Source: an uncultured Prevotellaceae bacterium (GTDB lineage Bacteria > Bacteroidota > Bacteroidia > Bacteroidales > Bacteroidaceae). Taken from it: DNA of 41,933 nt. Shown piece by piece: positions 25,115 through 33,300 of this stretch. Numbering within the stretch: the first letter of the stretch is position 1; each line of letters begins with the position of its first letter. The position numbers and the translations under genes are program-made. The stretch is taken from NCBI GenBank assembly GCA_937877625.1, contig CALFJG010000052.1:1-41933 (forward strand). The letters are read 5' to 3'. The notes beneath the pieces were generated by a model. That model saw only the letters and a list, made by a program, of their open reading frames with translations, searched no databases and was not told the origin of the DNA.

Positions 25115-25894
25115 ATGAAGAAACTCTCAATGCTCGCACTCAGTCTCGCCTTGATGCTCCCCTTAGGCGTAAAGGCGCAAGACAGTGAACTCTTCAACCA
25201 CGTGAGCCTCGGCGTTTCGCTCGGCACCGACGGAATAGGCTTTGAAGCTGCCGCACCCATCGGGCGTTATGTACAAGCACGCACCGGCATCAACTTCATG
25301 CCCTCATTTAAGTACAGCGACGATGTTAAGATCTACACCACGACAGACCTAAACACGGGTTCTGAGGTTGACGAGAAAGTTAACGCTGAAGGCAAACTCA
25401 ATATGGTTGACTGGAAGTTGCTCTTCGACTTCTATCCCTCCACAAAAAGCTCTTTCCACTTCACCGCAGGTTTCTACCTCGGCAAGGAAACCTTAGTAAA
25501 AGGTAAGAACACCGAGGTTGACTCCGAGGGCCTCTTGCTAAACGGTGGTGCTATCCTTATTGGTGGCCAGCCCTTTGGTGCAAACAACGTTGGTACGGCC
25601 AACATTGAAGTGCGCGTCAACAGCTTCAAGCCCTACCTCGGCATCGGTTTCGGACGTGCCGTGCCACGCAACCATCGCTTTGCCGTATCATGCGACCTCG
25701 GCGTACAGTTCTGGGGCAAACCCAAAGTATATTCCTGGGACGATGATATCCTCCACGGTGGTATGAAAGAGGTAAACTATAAAGACATCGACGAAGACAG
25801 CAGCGCAAGCGATGCGCGAGATGCCATCAAGGTTATCAACAGCATCAGCGTATATCCCGTGCTGAACATTCGTATCAACGGAAGAATATTCTAA
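25115..25894 (+). CDS. Outer-membrane beta-barrel protein
   Basis: A 259-residue exported protein. The ATG at 25115 begins the signal peptide MKKLSMLALSLALMLPLGVK, so the longer frame from 25079 is rejected. The mature part alternates short hydrophobic strands with charged loops (for example LNMVDWKLLFDFYP and FHFTAGFYLG) and ends VLNIRINGRIF, a barrel-type closing strand with terminal Phe. It is larger than, and not obviously homologous to, the two small barrels at 9278-10935. Function is unknown. A lipoprotein gene follows on the same strand after a MITE-like element, and no other promoter was found between them. Confidence 0.78.
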   Translation: MKKLSMLALSLALMLPLGVKAQDSELFNHVSLGVSLGTDGIGFEAAAPIGRYVQARTGINFMPSFKYSDDVKIYTTTDLNTGSEVDEKVNAEGKLNMVDWKLLFDFYPSTKSSFHFTAGFYLGKETLVKGKNTEVDSEGLLLNGGAILIGGQPFGANNVGTANIEVRVNSFKPYLGIGFGRAVPRNHRFAVSCDLGVQFWGKPKVYSWDDDILHGGMKEVNYKDIDEDSSASDARDAIKVINSISVYPVLNIRINGRIF

Positions 25895-26089
25895 AGGTGG
25901 GATCTAACTAATTCGCTTTGTCAGATTGCTGAGCTATTCCTGCTTTCAGTCTGTCAGTTGAAGAGAGCGTGTAGCCGGCTACACGACCGATGAAACCTAC
26001 AGAACGAAGCAAAAAGAGCCATAAAGGTGACAAAAGGTTAAAGCCACATCTATGTCAAGCTTAACCGTGCGAATTAATAGAACACACCT
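25895..26089. repeat. MITE-like element, copy C (longest form)
   Basis: 195 bases beginning right after the stop codon at 25894. The left end AGGTGGGATCTAACTAATTC and the right end GAATTAATAGAACACACCT are imperfect inverted repeats. The right interior has GACAAAAGGTTAAAGCC and CTATGTCAAGCTTAACCGTG in the same order as in copy A read in reverse. The left interior (about 25920-26030) is absent from copy A, so copy A looks like an internal deletion. Confidence 0.7.
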
Positions 26090-26157
26090 AACAATAGAAC
26101 TCCTTTCACAACAAACTATAACAAACAATAACTTCACTTCTAACAAACAAACAGAAA

Positions 26158-27138
26158 ATGAAAAAAGTCTTTTTTCTGATGAGCCTTCTGGCTCTCCCCT
26201 TCGCATTCGTTAGTTGCGGTAGCGACGACGATGACAACAGCTACAAAGGCATTGAACTCAGCGAACCAGAATTTGCTGAACTCGCTGAGAAGTACTACGA
26301 AATTGTTGTTGACAAAGATGTGTCTGATCAAGTAGAAAAGATAGTCCTCCAATTAGGCGAGGACGGCGTGGCTCTGTTTAAATCTGTCGGCGAACTGTTT
26401 CCCGAGGTTTCCGAGGACGTTCAAAGCGTGCGCGCTCTTAAGTCTGACGCTGATGCCCCACAATACGCCTACGTCACCACATACAAGCGTAGTGCTGATA
26501 ACGAAGACATCATAGAGTTTGGCTTCGGTGGCACATTCACCTTAAGCGAAGGTAAATTAGTTCTTGATGCTGGCCCCTTGGCTGCAACAGAGCTCGTTAT
26601 GACCGCTGTTGCGTCAAAGGTGAACATTGTTGACGCAATGAAGAAAGTCTGCCGCACGTGGAACATCATCCAGACAAACATCAAAGTAGAAGGTGGCGAC
26701 CTCGGTAGCGATGCTTACAGCAAAAACTTCACCAAAGATGAAACAGGCACAAACGTTGCCAACGACCTCGTATATATCGCAGCCGACATCGATGGCTCGT
26801 CCAAGTTACAAAACGTCAAGATGGGTCCAAAACTCAGCGAAAACAATCGTCTGGCTAAAATCACAAGCATATCACTCTCAAAAGTTGGCTTCATTGTTAT
26901 CCAATATGCTAATGGTCAGAAAGACGTAGGTGAAATCGAAAGCATCGGTCTCGACGGCAAGGTGCAGATCAACTGGCCGGAGGAGTTTATGGCCAACGAA
27001 TACCTCAAAGGCGACCTCGGTGTCAAGGCTACCATTGAAAGCAACTGCCTGCGCTTAGAGTTCAATAGCAATGTTAAGGGCGAAATCAATGAGCCTTACA
27101 AAGTTCGCCTCGAATTTGTAATGGAATGGGCTAAATAA
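26158..27138 (+). CDS. Surface lipoprotein of unknown function
   Basis: A 326-residue lipoprotein. The signal peptide ends FAFVSC with lipidated C20, directly followed by GSDDDD. An acidic run just after the cysteine is the known lipoprotein export signal that sends Bacteroidota lipoproteins to the cell surface. The rest is mixed alpha/beta with no motif I recognise. It is 68 bases after the MITE-like copy C and probably shares the promoter of the barrel gene upstream. The two proteins could form an outer-membrane pair, but that is a guess from context. Confidence 0.8.
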   Translation: MKKVFFLMSLLALPFAFVSCGSDDDDNSYKGIELSEPEFAELAEKYYEIVVDKDVSDQVEKIVLQLGEDGVALFKSVGELFPEVSEDVQSVRALKSDADAPQYAYVTTYKRSADNEDIIEFGFGGTFTLSEGKLVLDAGPLAATELVMTAVASKVNIVDAMKKVCRTWNIIQTNIKVEGGDLGSDAYSKNFTKDETGTNVANDLVYIAADIDGSSKLQNVKMGPKLSENNRLAKITSISLSKVGFIVIQYANGQKDVGEIESIGLDGKVQINWPEEFMANEYLKGDLGVKATIESNCLRLEFNSNVKGEINEPYKVRLEFVMEWAK

Positions 27139-27170
27139 AATAAGCATCATCATATTCCACAACAACCATA

Positions 27171-27210
27171 AACCCCTTGCAAGACCTGTCGCGTCCTGCA
27201 AGGGGTTTTT
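27171..27210 (+). terminator. Rho-independent terminator of the lipoprotein gene
   Basis: AACCCCTTGCA (27171-27181) pairs perfectly with TGCAAGGGGTT (27197-27207), and the T-run extends to 27210. It lies about 32 bases after the stop codon. Confidence 0.88.
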
Positions 27211-27235
27211 CTCTACCTAAAAAATCTGGGAGTCG

Positions 27236-27440
27236 CCATGCCGGAGCGCACGCGGCGCGCTGTCGGAGCGCAGGCGGCTCGCCTGCAATGCCCTGTAAGG
27301 GCATAAAAAAACATAACGTCGCAGGCAGAGCTTTTGCCCTTACGGGCAATGCAGGCAAGCCGCCTGCGCTCCGGCATTGAGCCGCGTGTATTACGGCAGT
27401 CTGCTCGCCTGCAATGCCCTGCAAGGGCAAAAGCTATCAG
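27236..27440. repeat. GC-rich palindromic repeat family A, copy 3 (extended)
   Basis: ATGCCGGAGCGCACGCGG, then GCAGGCGGCTCGCCTGC, ATGCCCTGTAAGGGCAT with an A-run, TTGCCCTTACGGGCAA, and GGCAAGCCGCCTGCGCTCCGGCAT. A second partial set follows to about 27440 (TCGCCTGCAATGCCCTGC), so this copy looks like one and a half units. Confidence 0.7.
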
Positions 27441-27490
27441 CCCAAGGCAGCACCCAGGGTATGCGGCGGGGAGGTATATGTGCCCTATAA

Positions 27491-27667
27491 GGGCAGCAGC
27501 ATTTCGCAAAGTCAAGCATATCCCTCGACCGGGCGCATTTCCGCGCCGAGCATGTCTATGGCCTCAACGACATCAACACCTACAACAAGCAGCACAAAGC
27601 AGTCCTGCTCCGCACAGAGAACGACCCTGAAACGCACGAACTACTCAAACTGATGGGCAAAATCTGA
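27491..27667 (+). pseudogene. Possible 3' remnant of a gene
   Basis: After a stop at 27488 a frame stays open to TGA at 27665. Its last 45 codons have normal amino-acid composition (RAHFRAEHVYGLNDINTYNK, then a KAVLLRTEND and HELLKLMGKI ending) and strong purine-start codons like neighbouring genes. There is no plausible start codon with a leader, and the first part runs into repeat A. I do not recognise the family. It looks like the tail of a gene whose front was replaced by the repeat. It could also be chance. Confidence 0.35.
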
Positions 27668-27807
27668 TTTGGGTCACCGAATGACGAAAACAGGATTAAT
27701 TCTCACTCCTACAACTTTCTCAATAACTTTCTTACGCCGAACTCACGTGGCATTAAGAAGGCGGCACTTGCGGTGTCGCCTTATAGATTATGAAATGTGC
27801 GCGGTGG

Positions 27808-28776
27808 CTAAACGTTGCTAAACAAGTCGGTTTCTTGAAGTGATCTCTTATAAACGTCACTGAAAAAGGAGTCAAGATTCTTGCTTTCATTATATTGCGC
27901 TATATTTCCTGCTTTTATCATATTCTTAATGTGAAGCGCAAAATATGACTTAGAAGATTCTTCAATATCGCACATAATGCAATTTCGCTTCTCCTCAATG
28001 CAAACACGCCCTGTTGTTCCACTTCCTGCAAAGAAATCCAAGACAACAGAATCGGGATAAGATAAAGCCCGAACAAACCGACGGATTATTTCAACGGGCT
28101 TTTGCGTGGGATGCCCCACACGTTCCAGCGAGTTCCCGTTTAATCTCCCTATTTCCCAAACATTCGTTGGGTTCTTGCCTTTCATTACATTTTCGGGAAT
28201 AAGACGTTTGTCTTTTAGGGCATCGCGTAGTTCTTTTTCGCCGTAAGGCACTCTGACAGCATCAAGGTCAAAAAAGTACTTATCTGTCTTTGTCAGCCAT
28301 ATCGCCTCTTCGTGACGATTGGCAAAATACCTGTGGGCAGACATTCCGTTCTTGTAATACCAAACGATTGTGTTTACAAGTCGAAATTTCGTTTTATGAC
28401 GGCAGTAATGTATTATTTCTGTCAAGTCGCCGCTTTTTTCCCCTTGGAACTGAGTGCCTCCGAAGATTACAATACTTCCATTATCAGATAATACACGATA
28501 GGATTCTTCAAGCCATTTTGATGCCCAAGATATATAATCGTCAAACGAATCCCACTCAGCCAAGTCTAGATTATAGGGCGGGTCTATAAGAATTAGTTGA
28601 ACAGAACCATCAGGCAAAGACTTAAGCATCTGTAGGCAGTCTTCTATCAAAAGGATACAGTTCGTCTTCTCTGGTACAGCAAAGTCTACACTCTTCTTAT
28701 GCTTGATGTTCTCCCTACGCATACGATTAAGTTGCATAAGGGCAGAATTACTATGTGATTTATTATGAATGGCCAT
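27808..28776 (-). CDS. Type II DNA adenine methyltransferase, M.RsrI-like
   Basis: A 322-residue beta-class N6-adenine methylase that would protect the sequence cut by its partner nuclease. The catalytic motif IV is DPPYNLDLAEWD (DPPY at about 88-91) and comes before the AdoMet motif VLDFFAGSGTTGR near residue 240, the order of the beta class. NGMSAHRYFANRHEEAIWL and NPTNVW.IGRLNGNSLERVGHPTQKP resemble M.RsrI, which methylates GAATTC. The ATG at 28776 is preferred to a TTG at 28785. It starts 14 bases after the stop of the EcoRI-like nuclease on the same strand. The reading frame is intact, unlike that of the nuclease. The target GAATTC is inferred from the family and the partner. Confidence 0.88.
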   Translation of the reverse strand: MAIHNKSHSNSALMQLNRMRRENIKHKKSVDFAVPEKTNCILLIEDCLQMLKSLPDGSVQLILIDPPYNLDLAEWDSFDDYISWASKWLEESYRVLSDNGSIVIFGGTQFQGEKSGDLTEIIHYCRHKTKFRLVNTIVWYYKNGMSAHRYFANRHEEAIWLTKTDKYFFDLDAVRVPYGEKELRDALKDKRLIPENVMKGKNPTNVWEIGRLNGNSLERVGHPTQKPVEIIRRFVRALSYPDSVVLDFFAGSGTTGRVCIEEKRNCIMCDIEESSKSYFALHIKNMIKAGNIAQYNESKNLDSFFSDVYKRSLQETDLFSNV

Positions 28777-28790
28777 AGGTTGCAAAACAG

Positions 28791-29623
28791 CTAACTCTTT
28801 GTGATTTGGTTAAACAAGTCGGTTGCCAACATCTTTATTGATGTTTTGGCTATCTCAATCATTATGGCCAACATTTCACTGTCTTGCCAATGTCCGCCGT
28901 TTCCTTGAGTATATATTGAAGCTGCCTGCAGCATTATAACCCGATTGTTGGACTTTACGAATTTGTTCTTGCAAAGGTTCGTATTGATAGGCATTCCATA
29001 ATTAGCTGCTGTAAGCCTATCCAAACGGTTAAGGCTACCTGTATTATAACTTATCGTAAGTCGCTCACCATTAGGGCGAGAAACAACAATGTCCTGTGTT
29101 AGGAAATTCGAGCCTTCCAAGAAAAGTACATAAGGGAAATGCGCTTCTTTCAACATCAAATTTGCTATTTCCGATATGTTCTTGTGGGAACGTTCTATAG
29201 CGTTTCCGCTACCATAAAATCTTGGTCGTTATTCACACCGACCTTTATTCCTCGCTGTATATTCTCTATATCTTTGCCTTGGTGCTTGGCCTCTGAAACC
29301 AGCACAACCCTCCACAGACCTTTATCATCTTGAACCTCTATTAAGCCTCCGTCAGGTTTGATGTTTGATTCTGCCACAAAGAGTGTCTGTCCCAGTTCCT
29401 TGTCAACCGCTTGCAAGGCTTTATTGATTTCTTCCTTACTAATGCTTGCTCTGTATCTGAAAACAAGTTGCGGATATTCTTCTTGTAGCACAGATAGTGC
29501 CATTTTAGAAATGTCACCAACCAATACATCGTGCTTTTTTGCTTCACTTCCAAATATACCGGTTGCACCTGTGTTTTCTTTTTGTTGGGATGTAAGCCTG
29601 TTTGATTGATTCTTCTTTGCCAT
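28791..29623 (-). pseudogene. EcoRI/RsrI-like restriction endonuclease, frameshifted
   Basis: Two frames together encode a homologue of EcoRI, which cuts GAATTC. The first (from ATG 29623, MAKKNQSNRLTSQQK) carries the catalytic residues in SNIKPDGG and SEAKHQGKDI, matching EcoRI D91, E111 and K113. The second holds HFPYVLFLEGSNFLT, NRLDRLTAANYGMPIN (recognition arginines equal to EcoRI R200 and R203) and ASIYTQGNG. Between them, near 29206-29208, GCGGAAACG should read GCGGGAAACG: restoring one G gives GNAIERSHKN, the EcoRI recognition segment with N141 and R145, in unbroken frame. The repaired protein has 277 residues, exactly EcoRI's length. As read, the product stops before the recognition segment and should be inactive. 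Confidence 0.9.
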
Positions 29624-29724
29624 TGATGTAACGTTTACCGCCCGCAAATTTACTATAATTACGTGAGTTCAGCGTAAGGATTAGGCAATAATTCTGCTTT
29701 TGTCAATAATCTCAATGTTCATCT

Positions 29725-29845
29725 GCGGCTTTGCAGGCGGAGATTTGCCCTTACGGGCAATGCCCTGTAAGGGCATAAAAAAACGTTGCAGGCGGAGATT
29801 TGCCCTTACGGGCAATGCAGGCGAGCCGCCTGCGCTCCGGCATCA
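29725..29845. repeat. GC-rich palindromic repeat family A, copy 4
   Basis: Two consecutive TTGCCCTTACGGGCAA modules flank ATGCCCTGTAAGGGCAT plus an A-run, followed by GGCGAGCCGCCTGCGCTCCGGCAT. The first half is repeated within the copy (GCAGGCGGAGATTTGCCC occurs twice). Confidence 0.7.
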
Positions 29846-29940
29846 TAGCGCGCATAGCTTCGAAGCTTGAATTTCTTAGCAAAACATCCCCGTTTGTTTT
29901 CAAAAGGAAGAATAATTTTTTACATTTTTTGAGAATGCAC

Positions 29941-29948
29941 TATATTTG
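29941..29948 (+). promoter_or_regulatory. Possible -7 element of the sialidase gene
   Basis: TATATTTG matches TAnnTTTG. It is the best candidate upstream of the sialidase, about 400 bases before its ATG. The transcript would then carry the minisatellite in its leader. The -33 region here is T-rich without a clear TTTG at 20 bases. Confidence 0.4.
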
Positions 29949-30019
29949 CAGCCCCTATTGTTGGTTCAACGCCCCATCTTACCAAGCATCTGCGCTAAGA
30001 TAGAGGCGCGAAGCGAAGC

Positions 30020-30277
30020 GTGCAGCACGTTCTCTTTAGTCAAAAATTATTTTCGGAGCGCACCGAAAATTTTTTCAAGCCGTCCGAAAAAAATTTCAAA
30101 GCACTTGAAAAAAATTTCAAAGCACTCGAAAAAAATTTCAAAGCACTCGAAAAAAATTTCAAAGCACTTGAAAAAAATTTTCAAGCCGTCCTGAAATTTT
30201 TTTTGACCACAACAGAAAAAGCCGCCCCGGATAAAATCCTTAGGCTTCGCGAAGATAAGCAACGAGGGTATAACTAA
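30020..30277 (+). CDS. Doubtful small coiled-coil ORF over the minisatellite
   Basis: A GTG-initiated frame of 85 codons whose centre reads KNFKALE four times in a row, a perfect heptad that would form an amphipathic helix. It has charged ends (FSERTENFFKPSE and DKILRLREDKQRGYN). Reasons to doubt it: weak start, and the repeat is open in other frames too (one gives ISKHSKK repeats), as expected when a 21-base unit lacks stop codons. Kept because the repeat length is exactly seven codons and the frame stays open on both flanks. Confidence 0.3.
   Translation: MQHVLFSQKLFSERTENFFKPSEKNFKALEKNFKALEKNFKALEKNFKALEKNFQAVLKFFLTTTEKAAPDKILRLREDKQRGYN
30065..30190. repeat. 21-base tandem repeat (six units, A-B-B-B-B-A)
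   Basis: Four central units of exactly 21 bases start at 30086, 30107, 30128 and 30149. Each is G, seven A, TTT, C, AAA, then GCACTT or GCACTC; only the last base varies. The two outer units (30065-30085 and 30170-30190) are also 21 bases but end TTTTCAAGCCGTC. The GAAAAAAATTTC core is itself nearly palindromic. Confidence 0.9.
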
Positions 30278-30286
30278 TTTGACACG

Positions 30287-30326
30287 ACCTCCTTTGGCGA
30301 ACAAAAGTCCGTTGAGAACAAACGAC
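30287..30326. repeat. Family B repeat fragment, copy 4
   Basis: ACCTCCTTTGGCGAACAAAA and GTCCGTTGAGAACAAACGAC correspond to the right half of copy 1 (GGCGAGCAAAAGTCTGTTGA). It ends 18 bases before the sialidase ATG, so it makes up most of the ribosome-loading region. Confidence 0.5.
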
Positions 30327-30344
30327 AAATAAATACAAATCAAT

Positions 30345-33300
30345 ATGAGAAAACATCTTCGTTTAACTAAACACAGCCTGCTGCTATGCACTGTGCTCGT
30401 GTTTCTCTTTGCTACCACAGGAACAGCACAAAACGCTGTGTTGGTGGGATCACAAGTCACGTCGGAGAGTAACATCGTGAGTGGAAACTACTACATCCTC
30501 AAGACCGGTGCTGGTAGCTACATAACCGACAATGGTACGAACTACGATGTGCCAAACTCTGCGAACTCTGCTACCGAGGCCAGTGTCTATTACTTGATTT
30601 CCAACGGCGACGGCACGTATAAAATAAAAAACGTATACACAGGTAATTATTGGGGTGTGCCTGTTTACAATGCTGCTATCCCCTCTGAGGCCTCTGAATC
30701 CTCAGCGGGTGCTTGGTCGCTCAATTTCAGCAGCAGCGTTGCTTATCCTTCTGCGCCTGATGCCAATAGTACAACGCGTGGGATAGACCGTTCAAACCAG
30801 AAACTTTGGGGTTGGAGTACGGGAACGAATAACAATGCCAAAGTATATATCTATGAGGTACCACTCTCCTCCTCCGCTCTTGATGAACTTAATACTTATA
30901 ATTCCATGAATATTAGTTCCACGGCGGCTGATGATGTTACGACTGGTCAGTGGTACACGATGTATGATAGGGGTAGTGGACATGGCTACCTCTATGAGAA
31001 CACTTCTACGCATACATTATATAATACAGCGACAGCACCGAGTGGGGCGCCTACGGAAAGTGCTAAGTATCTCGTGCGTCTTGTTAGTGGAACTGACGGT
31101 ATGTATTACATACAAAATGGTTTAGGTAACTATTTTGGTGTGTTTACAGAAAGTACGGCTGTACCTACTACTTCTATTTATCAAGAGTTAATAACCGTAG
31201 AAAAAATAGCTTCTACAGATGGTCACTTTTATCTACAATCAAACACAGGAGGTGTAATCCTTGATGCTAATGCGATTTCATCTACAGATCCCTCTACAGT
31301 CGTAGGGTGGGGTACTACAGTTCCTACAACAACGGGTGGTAATAATGACTGGGCATTCTATCCTGTAGAATTATTATTAACCCCCACTGCTTCAGAGGTT
31401 TACACCATTAACAACACAAATAGTTCTCGTGGAGCAATGACATACGACCCCACGAACAGTACAACGTATGTTTGGAGTAGTGGAAAAACGAATGCTACTG
31501 CCTTTGACGCCTCTTCAGCAAACTGTCAATGGGTGATTTATCCTACGGGAACAAGCGATCAGTACTATCTCTACAATGTGGGGGCTGATAAGTTTGCTAT
31601 ACCCAGTAGCACAACCAGCACGGCTTCTTGGATATTCAGCAATGACGCTGTGGCGGTGACACTGATTCGTCAAAGCGATGGTACATATAAGATAAAGACT
31701 GCCAATACAGATACCTATGCCGCGGTAAGTAATGGCTATGCTGGTCCTATTATCAATTACAATGACACAGGTGGTAATTTCACCATTACGTTAGTTTCTG
31801 GACAAGACCAAAGCACAGCGGTAAATGCTGCTGTAGCAAGACTTGTAGATAATCAAACGCCATTATCGGCTATTCCTGCTTCAGGCACCTCTGATTGGTA
31901 TGTCATTCGTATTAAGACTCATGCAACGTATGCTGACAAATACATTTATCCAGCTTCGAGTGAGATTAATTACAGCAGTACGAATTATCCCTTAACGTTC
32001 GATCACGAAACTAATGTGCGTCCCGCTATAGATAATGCATATTACTATACGCGCATCTATAATGAGAGCAATATGGTTTATTGGCAAATGCCCAATGGTA
32101 AGTATCTCTATGGAAGTAATAATAAATTCCCTATCTCTACTGCTGAACGTACTACCTTCTATATGGATTATACCAGTGGAAGCGGAATACGCCTTTGGGG
32201 TTCTAATAGATATGCAGTACCTTATTTGCTTGATAATCTATACTTCATTGGCGAAACAGCCACAGCTACAAATGCATATTATGACCTCTATCCCATAGAC
32301 CTCGCCACAGCAGGTCTAACGGCTTGGCAGGTATCTATGTTCTTCGGCGATACTGATGCGCAGCTCACCTGTTCACGCAGCGATGTGAGCGGACTAACGA
32401 GTGTCTATAACAATGGTTATTTCTTCCTCCCCACAGGCACGACACCCTCCTCAAGTGACTTCACGACTTCCTCCTCATCCACCATTACCGTGGATGCCAC
32501 AAACTATACCATCAATGTGGTTTATCCAATAACCGCCTCCGATGTCTTTACCATCAACAACACTAATACCAGCCGTGGCGCGTTGATTTACAATCCCGAT
32601 GCTGATGCTACACACGTATGGAGCAGTGGAAAGAGCGGCACGTTTGATGCCAGCAACGCCAATAGCCAATGGGTAATCTATCCTACGGGAACAAGCGATC
32701 AGTACTATCTATACAATGTGGGGGCAGGTAAGTTTGTGGTAAACACCGGCGTGGGGACAGGAGCCGAAAATCCGTGGATGTTTAGCGACAACGCCGCCCC
32801 CGTGACGCTGACCTACCAGAGCACCGGCACTTATGCTGGTATGTACAAAATCCAGGCTGCCAACGGACGCGCCTCCGACGGTACGAACAACGCCATTATG
32901 GCTGTGAGCAACGGCCAGAGCTATCCTATCATCAACTACGATGACGCTGGCAGTTACTTCGTCATCACCAAGGTCTCTGGGGTGGATGCGAGTACGGCAG
33001 CCACAGCCGCCTACAACAAACTCGTAGAGAATCAAACGGCCCTTACCAGTTATCCTACTACGAGCGGCTGGTACGCGATGCAGTTACGCACCTCGGCCAC
33101 CGCGAACTTTGTAGGGCGTTTTGTAAAGACTGCGGCGAGCGAATACACTTACAGCGGCACGGATTACCCGCTGACCTTCACGGGACCCATTGACATCCAT
33201 CCCGCGATTACGGACGCCACCTATTTCACCTATATCGACGTTACCAACGGCTACAGCAACGCCCTATGGCAGATGCCCAACGGTAAGTACCTCGTCAATA

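Larger units (their letters stand above)
27139..27490. other. Gap with terminator and repeat A
   Basis: Contains the lipoprotein terminator (27171-27210) and the long family A palindromic repeat (27236-27440). Short ORFs here are translations of the repeat on both strands and are not believed. Confidence 0.55.
29624..30344. other. 721-base leader region of the sialidase gene
   Basis: From left to right: a family A repeat (29725-29845), a -7 promoter element (29941-29948), a minisatellite of 21-base units (30065-30190) and a family B fragment (30287-30326). An open frame from a GTG at 30020 to 30277 crosses the minisatellite; it is listed separately as doubtful. Confidence 0.6.

Noticed and set aside
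27131..27653. Several ORFs across the GC-rich repeat on both strands
   Set aside because: They translate the palindromic repeat, and the same peptides recur at other copies; only the 3' tail from 27491 was kept as a possible remnant.
30065..30190. CRISPR array
   Set aside because: Units are contiguous with no unique spacers, and no cas genes are present.
29946..30194. ORF with ISKHSKK repeats and antisense ORF with FEIFFEC repeats
   Set aside because: Other-frame readings of the stop-free 21-base minisatellite; less protein-like than the KNFKALE frame, which is itself doubtful.
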